Source: JALOOB01 sp040766655 | GTDB lineage: Bacteria; Chloroflexota; Anaerolineae; CG2-30-64-16 | Length of the DNA stretch: 64,000 bases | NCBI GenBank assembly: GCA_040766655.1 | Contig: JAXGQB010000014.1 | Span: forward strand, 62,001 to 126,000 | Reading direction: 5' to 3' | Shown here: positions 57,855-64,000 of the stretch, piece by piece | Layout: each line of letters opens with the position of its first letter | Position numbering within the stretch: the stretch's first letter is position 1 | Notes under the pieces: generated by a model | The model's database searches: none | What the model saw: only the letters and a program-made list of their open reading frames with translations | Told to the model about the DNA's origin: nothing | Program-made: the position numbers and the translations under genes

Positions 57855-60800
57855 CTACGGCTCGCCGATCAACATCACGAAGGTCCAGACGCCGACGCGC
57901 GCCGATGCCTCTGATTTCGTCCCGCTCCCATTCACACCCAACACCACGAAATAGATGGCGTCCGCACCGCCGGTCAGAGGGTGTATGTGGATCGCTTCTT
58001 CCCCGGTCGGCCAGACCTCCGCATGGTCGCTCCCCGTGTCACCGGGCGTGAAGTACGGATCAACGCTCCACCACACCTCGTAACCGCGGCTGTTCGCCGG
58101 AACGTGCGGCCACGTGAGCGCGACGCTGTCGCCGTCGGCAGCGATGGACACCGTCGGGGTCACAGGGGGCAAGGCTGCGAACAGAGCCGTCACCGCGGTC
58201 TCGCCCGCAATCGTGAGATCGAGCGGATTCGTCGTCCCGCTCGCATCTCCGCTCCAGCCAACGAATTCCCAGCCAGGGTCGGGAAGGGCCGTCAGGGTGA
58301 TCAACTCGCCGGCGAAGACGGCGTCCTTCCAGGGCGTGCGCAATACGTTGCCCTCCCCCTCGATCGCGACTGCCATGGCGTACGGCCAACCGATGGTGTT
58401 GAGCCACACGTCGGTCGAGATCGGGGCATTGGTGTCGAAGATAATGTCGGCCTGATTCGTGATCTCGGTAGAGTAGGGAAGTCCCGGTCGGGGATCGATC
58501 GCGAAGCTGATTCGCCCCTCTCCTCGACCGGTCTCATCATTAGGTGGCAGGAAACCGGCGAGCGGATCTTCCGGATACTCTCCTGTGAGAGGATCCAGCG
58601 TCGTCATGACCGCTTTGAGCAGCCCTGTCGCATAATCGAGCGAGATCACCGACTCCACGATCCAGGTGTCTGAGACCTCCGGCCGGTAGTCCGGGATCTC
58701 GTCCAGCACGTAGGTCCCGCCCCAGCCGTCAGAGACCGGGATAACCCGATCCCCGTACGCGATCTCGGTGATCCTCAGCGTGGTCCAGTCCAGATCAGCA
58801 TCGAGCAGGTCGGTGATCAGCACCTGCTGTGCGGGAGCCGTTGCGCTCTCGACGTTCTCGAATAACACCGTATAGAAGAGCGTCTCAGAGCCACCGATCC
58901 AGCGCGCTTCATCGTAGCCCAGGGGCCCGAGTTTTGCGTTGGGATCTCTCGCCCCAACCTCCTGAATTTGACTCCAGCCCAGAAGAGTACGTACCTTACT
59001 GGGCGGCGCCGGAGGCGCAGGGGGCTCCTCGGGGGGTGTGAAGACGCTGGGCTTGCCCGGCACCGTCTCAACCGGCGTGCACACCTCGGGTGGCGGCGTG
59101 ATCCACAACTGGAAGAGCCCGCCCGTGCCAGCCTCCTCGGCCTGGAGGGCGCCGGATACCATCGCCCCAGGTTGAGGCGTTTCCAGAGGCAGGGCTTCTG
59201 GAACTGACCACGCGGTCCCGTCGTAGGTGGATACAAACAGGACAGCGGCCTGGCTGTGGGGCAACGCCGGATCGTCGTTGCTCTGGGCCCAGATCAGCGC
59301 GGGTTGACCGCCGAGGTCGGAGGCCGTTGCCCGGCCATGAATGCGGGCGGTGGCGACCTGTTGGGGCGAGGACCAGGCAGAGCCATCCCAACTAGCCGCG
59401 TAGAGGATGTCTCCCGTGCCCGTTGACTCGAGCCACGTGGCCCAGATGTCGCCGGACGTGACCGCGGCCAGATTAACATGGTGGTAGGCGCTCAACGTCG
59501 ACGTCAGGGCCACGGGCGCCACCCAGGTGCCGTCCGGCCGGAGCACCCCATAGCGCACCTCTGCCTGGTCATACGCCGCCAGCAGCGAGGTCGGATCTGA
59601 GATCAGCGTCCAGCCTGTTGCGTCGGCCCAGACCCAGGCCACCAGCATGTTCCCCTGACGGTCGCGGGCCACAACTGGCTCGCGGCCAAAGCCCGCCGTG
59701 CCGGCCAACGCCAGGGGCGCGCTCCAGGCGGTGACGTTATAGGACGCATACGTCAACGTATTCCCCAGATCGGTTGATGGCGCCTCTGGCTCACGCAGCC
59801 AGAACAGGTAGACCTTCCCGTCGCTGCCCAGCGCCATTGCAGGGGAACGGTCATCCGTCAGATCGGAGCCGCCTTCGGCCCGCACTGAAGGCAGGCCGTA
59901 ATCGGTGGTCGTGCCCGGCTTGGCCTGCAAGGTCAATGTGGTGCTGACATCCATCTCCTCGAGCGCGGTGGCCCACGCGTCCTCAAGGGAAACGCCCGAC
60001 GCCTGCAAGGCCTCCGGCGAGGGTGGATAACTCCAGGAGGTATCGAACTTCATGGAACCGGACTGTGCCGAAGTTGCGAACTCAAAGTACACTTGATCGA
60101 GGTTGAAACCATCGGCCGAAATGATGACGTCAAAATTACCGGTGCCGCTGATCGTCCCCTCCGTGCCGCCGATGAACTCGACCTTGCCGTAGAAGCCCAG
60201 CGAACCCGTGCCAGTTATCGTGCCTTCCGGCCAGTAGCCTCCCTGGGTCCTCCAAGTCAGTTCTCCGGTAAGCGTCGCACCTACCTGCACGCCGACCTCG
60301 GTCTTAATGGTCCTGAAGACCACATCTTCCCAGGTCAGTTGCGGGATGGGAAAGCGGCCGGTTGCGCTGATGCTGGACGAGAGCGTGGCGGAGCCCAGGT
60401 TGAAGGTGCAGGTGCGTGGATCCAGGACCCACTTCGCTCCGATTTCGCCCGACACGCCTCCCGTGACACGCTTCTGCATCATGCTGATCTCACCGCCGAG
60501 CGCACCCGACGCGCTGGCCTCGGTGCTGCCGGCCTCGCCGCTCAGCATCGCGGCGAAGGTGACATCGTTATTGCCGCCGATGTACGGAATGAAGCGCGGC
60601 ACCGTTCCGTGCCGGGAGAACTCCCAGCCCATTGATATGGAGGCAGGCCACTCCTGCACGGCAAAATCCAGTGTGATTGCCTCTCCCGATCCCGTGAGTG
60701 CCACAGCTGTGCCCGGCGGAAGGACGTCCCCGCTCACGAGGGTCACCGGGTCATCGAGTATGAGCAGCCCCACGATCTCATCCCACGTCAACATGAGCGG

Positions 60801-63800
60801 ATTTACGGGCTCGTGGCCATAATACAGGTCTGTGTCTGCGGCCAGATTGCCGAAGTCCTGCATCTGCCACACGACCACCGGCGTACCGTTGGCATCTACC
60901 ACGGCCGCCGGTTGCGTGATGCCGGCGTCAGCGTGGCCGGCGTACATAGCGGCTTCAGACCAGAGCCAGTCGCCAGCTCCGCCGGCGCGCGCAGCCGCGT
61001 AATGGATGGCGGCATCGTTCCCCGCGCCCGTGCGCCAGAACAGGGCCAGGCCAGGGTCGGCGCCATCGAGCAGGTCGGGGGCATAAAGCAGGCGGGGCTC
61101 GCTGCCCACGGCGCCCGGAACCTGCGTGGCAGGTGCCCAGGCAGCGCCGTCATAGGTGGTGTGGTAGATATAGCCATCTCGTGAAAACACAAGGTGAGGC
61201 GTGCCCTCGACGTCCAGCAGTTGAGGGTCGGCATAGAGCACCAGGGCGGGATCAGGATCGGGCTCGGGCGGGATGGGAGACGCATGCAGCCGGATGCCGT
61301 TGGCGTCGGTGTCACCCGTCAGGGTCGCCGTGTGCGTGAGGCTCAGCAGATATCCCTCCACGTAAACGTCATAGACCCCTGCGGGCAGGAAGGCGATGGA
61401 GAAGTTGCCTCCCTCGTCGCTCAACTCGCTGCGAACCGCTGCTCCCTCCTGGTGGCTGGCCACCACCCGCACGCCGGACAGCGGAGCCCCCGTCGCGGCA
61501 TCGAACACCCCTCCGGTGACCGCCGATACAGGATTGCCGCTGGCGCCCATGACCTCCAGTGCCAACAACTGGTGGAGATCGGACACGTCCACGCCCCGCG
61601 GCCTCAGGCGCGTCGCCGCCCCGCCCAGGACATCGAGATAGTCGGCCCAGCTGTCACCCAGTCGAGTGCGAAGCGCCGGCCATAGTGCGTCCCACGCTCC
61701 CTGATCGTAAGCCGGCGGGCGCATGACCGGCCCGTAGACGTCCCAGTCCACAGGATCGTCGGCAGCCTGCAGAGCCTCCAGGGACACCTTGAGATTGGAT
61801 AGAACGGCAGGCGTTTCGATGATCAGAGGAATCCTCTCTGAGGCGCCCGGCGGCAGCACGCCGGCCGGCTGGGTATGGCTCACGCCCAGCAGCATGATCT
61901 CGCCGTACTGCCAATCGGCGCGGTCGGGCAGCTTGATGGGCATGGTGGGCTCGGTGGAGACGATCAGCAGGGGAGCCGGCAGATCCGCATCGCCTGCATT
62001 CGCGTACTCCACCCAGATCGTGTACCGGCGCCCCGGTCGGGCAAGCGCCGGTGTGATCACGCGCGTCCTCAGGCCGCCCCCCGTGCCGGGCACGACGGCA
62101 AAGCCCCCCACCAGGCGCAGCACCGCGCCATCGGCAAACGTCACGCGCAAGGTGTAGTCGCCGGTGGGCACACCGGTCAGGTCGAAGCGCGCCCACAACT
62201 CGCCCGGAGAGGCCACCTGCATGCCGGCGCCGTCGATCGCAGGCAGACTATCGCTCTCCAGAGCCACACCCACCGCCCGGTCAAGGCCCGCTCCCCGGAC
62301 GGTGACGGTCGTGTTCCCGGCGTTCCCCGCCGAGCGCGGCGAGACATCCGACAGGTGCTGCATCACCAGGCTAGCCTCGATCTCGAATCCTCCCCAGGTG
62401 CCCGCGATGTCCAGGCCATGCACCATGACATAGCAAGTACCTGCAATCGCCGGGTCGATCAGTATCTCGTACGCACCGGCGGTGGTGGGCTGTCTTGTGG
62501 CCCAGCCGTCCTGACCCACCATGGGGAGAGCCCCTGAGCGCGCCATGACCTCGAGCAGATCCGCGCCCTCCAGCGGCGTTACCCGGATGAGCAGCGCGGC
62601 GCCTGGCTCCGCCACCTCCACGCTGTACTTCTGGGACTGGCCCGGCGCAACACGGCCAGCGGTGGGCTCGCCCAGGACCAGCGGCACGATCGCGTCCGGG
62701 TCAGGGCCGCGATCCGATCGGAAGACATTGGTGATGGAACCGGCGCCGATTGTCGCCAGGTTCGTCGCCCACGAGCGAAAGGCCACGTATCGGCCATCGG
62801 CCGACACCGCCGAGGCGTCTGTGTTGCCGTTCCCTGCGCTGCCATCTGGTGCAACGGAGACGCGGCGTGTCTCTCCCCACAGCAGGTCATGGATGTAGAT
62901 CTGGCTGGTTCCCGCGGGCATGGCCTCAGGAACCAGGTTGGTCGCAGTGGATCTGAAGGAGACGTGCCGCCCATCGCTTGAGATGCAGGGGTACGACGAC
63001 CCGGCGTTGGACTGTGTCCCGCTGGAAGCCACGGAAACGCGCGACGTCGCGCCGGACCCGCGATCGTGGACGAAGATGTCCTCTGCCGCGTTGGTGTCCG
63101 CCGCTACGAGGTTGCCTGCAAGGGATTGGAAGGCCACGTAGCGGCCATCGCCGGAGATGGAGGGATACGTAGACTCGCCGCCGGCCTCGGTCCCGGCGGA
63201 GGCGACCGACACGCGAGTCGTCTCCTGGGTCAGCCGGTCGTGCACGAACACGTCCGCGACGCCGTTCGTGTCTCCCGCCACAAGGTTGGACGCCTGCGAG
63301 CGGAAGGCTACGTAGCGCCCATCCGCGGAGATGGAGGGATTGTCCGAGTAGCCGTTAGCCTGCGCGCCGGCACTGTCGACGGAGACGCGCGTCGTCGTGC
63401 CCGTCAGCAGATCGCGAACAAATACCTCATAAATTCCGTTGGTGTCGGTGCCCGCGGCAAGCAAATTGGTCGCGCCGGACCCAAAGGCCACGTAGCGGCC
63501 ATCGGCCGAGATGCTCGGAAAGCCGGAGTGGTCGTTGCCCTGCACCCCCTCGGGAGACACCGAAACACAGGTTGTCGTGCCCCCCGCCATGTCGTGGATG
63601 TAGATCTGGAACCTGCCATTAGTGATGCCTGGGGCCAGGTTGGTGGCCTTGGACGCAAAGACCACGTAGCGACCGTCGGCTGAGATCGAGGCGCTGGCTG
63701 AGTCACCGTTTGCCTGGACTCCTGCGGACGACAGTGAGACGCGCCTGGTTGTCCCCGTCGAAGCATCATGCACGAAGACATCGGGGCGCCCGTTGGTGTC

Positions 63801-64000
63801 ACCGGCGACCAGGTTCGTCGCGTAGGAGCCGAAGGCCGTGAAGCGCCCGTCGGCTGAGATCGACCGCCCATAGCCCAGCACCGACATGCCGGTCGCCGGC
63901 ACACCCTCTGACGACACGGAGATGAGGGTGACGGCAGATTCGGCCTGTGCAACGGTGGCAGGAGCAACAACCAGCAGGACGAGAACCAGCGTGAGGATTG
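57855..64000 (-). CDS. Giant secreted beta-propeller/adhesin-like protein (5' end beyond window)
   Basis: At least 2048 residues. The frame runs off the right edge through a signal peptide (ILTLVLVLLVVAPATVAQA). N-terminal part: about seven TolB-like propeller repeats (SADGRYVAFxSxATNLV..GDTNG..DVFVHD). Then a PPC-type domain, an IPT/Ig-like domain, a CARDB-like segment, a carboxypeptidase-regulatory-like domain (GGVFDAATGAPLSGVRVVAS), a second propeller-like region, a DUF11-like domain (GARDPNAKLGP...VLFENVE), an InlB-type repeat (VFAGELITLTALPDPGWEFVGWSG) and an FN3-like end. No anchor motif is seen. Probably a surface or released adhesin. Confidence 0.85.
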   Translation of the reverse strand, partial: ILTLVLVLLVVAPATVAQAESAVTLISVSSEGVPATGMSVLGYGRSISADGRFTAFGSYATNLVAGDTNGRPDVFVHDASTGTTRRVSLSSAGVQANGDSASASISADGRYVVFASKATNLAPGITNGRFQIYIHDMAGGTTTCVSVSPEGVQGNDHSGFPSISADGRYVAFGSGATNLLAAGTDTNGIYEVFVRDLLTGTTTRVSVDSAGAQANGYSDNPSISADGRYVAFRSQASNLVAGDTNGVADVFVHDRLTQETTRVSVASAGTEAGGESTYPSISGDGRYVAFQSLAGNLVAADTNAAEDIFVHDRGSGATSRVSVASSGTQSNAGSSYPCISSDGRHVSFRSTATNLVPEAMPAGTSQIYIHDLLWGETRRVSVAPDGSAGNGNTDASAVSADGRYVAFRSWATNLATIGAGSITNVFRSDRGPDPDAIVPLVLGEPTAGRVAPGQSQKYSVEVAEPGAALLIRVTPLEGADLLEVMARSGALPMVGQDGWATRQPTTAGAYEILIDPAIAGTCYVMVHGLDIAGTWGGFEIEASLVMQHLSDVSPRSAGNAGNTTVTVRGAGLDRAVGVALESDSLPAIDGAGMQVASPGELWARFDLTGVPTGDYTLRVTFADGAVLRLVGGFAVVPGTGGGLRTRVITPALARPGRRYTIWVEYANAGDADLPAPLLIVSTEPTMPIKLPDRADWQYGEIMLLGVSHTQPAGVLPPGASERIPLIIETPAVLSNLKVSLEALQAADDPVDWDVYGPVMRPPAYDQGAWDALWPALRTRLGDSWADYLDVLGGAATRLRPRGVDVSDLHQLLALEVMGASGNPVSAVTGGVFDAATGAPLSGVRVVASHQEGAAVRSELSDEGGNFSIAFLPAGVYDVYVEGYLLSLTHTATLTGDTDANGIRLHASPIPPEPDPDPALVLYADPQLLDVEGTPHLVFSRDGYIYHTTYDGAAWAPATQVPGAVGSEPRLLYAPDLLDGADPGLALFWRTGAGNDAAIHYAAARAGGAGDWLWSEAAMYAGHADAGITQPAAVVDANGTPVVVWQMQDFGNLAADTDLYYGHEPVNPLMLTWDEIVGLLILDDPVTLVSGDVLPPGTAVALTGSGEAITLDFAVQEWPASISMGWEFSRHGTVPRFIPYIGGNNDVTFAAMLSGEAGSTEASASGALGGEISMMQKRVTGGVSGEIGAKWVLDPRTCTFNLGSATLSSSISATGRFPIPQLTWEDVVFRTIKTEVGVQVGATLTGELTWRTQGGYWPEGTITGTGSLGFYGKVEFIGGTEGTISGTGNFDVIISADGFNLDQVYFEFATSAQSGSMKFDTSWSYPPSPEALQASGVSLEDAWATALEEMDVSTTLTLQAKPGTTTDYGLPSVRAEGGSDLTDDRSPAMALGSDGKVYLFWLREPEAPSTDLGNTLTYASYNVTAWSAPLALAGTAGFGREPVVARDRQGNMLVAWVWADATGWTLISDPTSLLAAYDQAEVRYGVLRPDGTWVAPVALTSTLSAYHHVNLAAVTSGDIWATWLESTGTGDILYAASWDGSAWSSPQQVATARIHGRATASDLGGQPALIWAQSNDDPALPHSQAAVLFVSTYDGTAWSVPEALPLETPQPGAMVSGALQAEEAGTGGLFQLWITPPPEVCTPVETVPGKPSVFTPPEEPPAPPAPPSKVRTLLGWSQIQEVGARDPNAKLGPLGYDEARWIGGSETLFYTVLFENVESATAPAQQVLITDLLDADLDWTTLRITEIAYGDRVIPVSDGWGGTYVLDEIPDYRPEVSDTWIVESVISLDYATGLLKAVMTTLDPLTGEYPEDPLAGFLPPNDETGRGEGRISFAIDPRPGLPYSTEITNQADIIFDTNAPISTDVWLNTIGWPYAMAVAIEGEGNVLRTPWKDAVFAGELITLTALPDPGWEFVGWSGDASGTTNPLDLTIAGETAVTALFAALPPVTPTVSIAADGDSVALTWPHVPANSRGYEVWWSVDPYFTPGDTGSDHAEVWPTGEEAIHIHPLTGGADAIYFVVLGVNGSGTKSEASARVGVWTFVMLIGEP

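Overview
The window looks like a chromosomal contig from a high-GC member of the phylum Chloroflexota (Anaerolineae/Caldilineae-like). The evidence is a CpXC-domain protein, secreted proteins with Thr/Pro 'PTATPT' stalks, an mreBCD-PBP2-RodA cluster ending in a lipoprotein, and NarL-type signalling. The assignment is an inference from protein style; there is no rRNA gene to confirm it.

Layout. 1-31.9 kb is ordinary host chromosome: ligA, a GNAT protein, a membrane metalloprotease, an oligopeptide ABC transporter (permeases plus binding protein), a stalked surface protein, trmI, dinB, two membrane transporters, an NAD-sugar epimerase next to a glycoside-hydrolase/O-antigen-ligase fusion, bL25, an M23 peptidase with hpt, a GH99-like protein, an RlmI-like methyltransferase, tilS, and the rod-shape operon mreB-mreC-mreD-mrdA-rodA followed by a lipoprotein and a small sulfatase-modifying-factor-like protein. 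31.94-33.14 kb is an IS630-type insertion sequence whose two reading frames join at an A8 slip site.

33.2-57.6 kb is an integration hotspot at a tRNA-Gln(CUG). The 3' end of this tRNA (about 41 bp) recurs at 33241, 49395 and 55125 and, degenerate, at 57605, so three segments are stacked. Segment A (33283-49436, 16.2 kb) has the gene set of a phage satellite: tyrosine integrase, replication initiator with iterons inside its gene, Holliday-junction-resolvase-like nuclease, P27-type small terminase, PLD-like protein, DNA methyltransferase and many small unknown genes. All genes point left and many are joined by ATGA overlaps. I see no large terminase, portal, capsid or tail gene. It also carries an unusual array of GC-rich repeats separated by hairpins of differing stem sequence (33635-33905) and a leader motif repeated at least eleven times. 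Segment B (49437-55165) has no recombinase and carries a two-component system, a receiver-like protein and a secreted alkylsulfatase homologue whose metal-binding site appears lost. Segment C (55166-57643) carries a lipoprotein esterase and decayed sequence.

57.8-64 kb is one giant secreted beta-propeller/adhesin-like protein that runs off the right edge.
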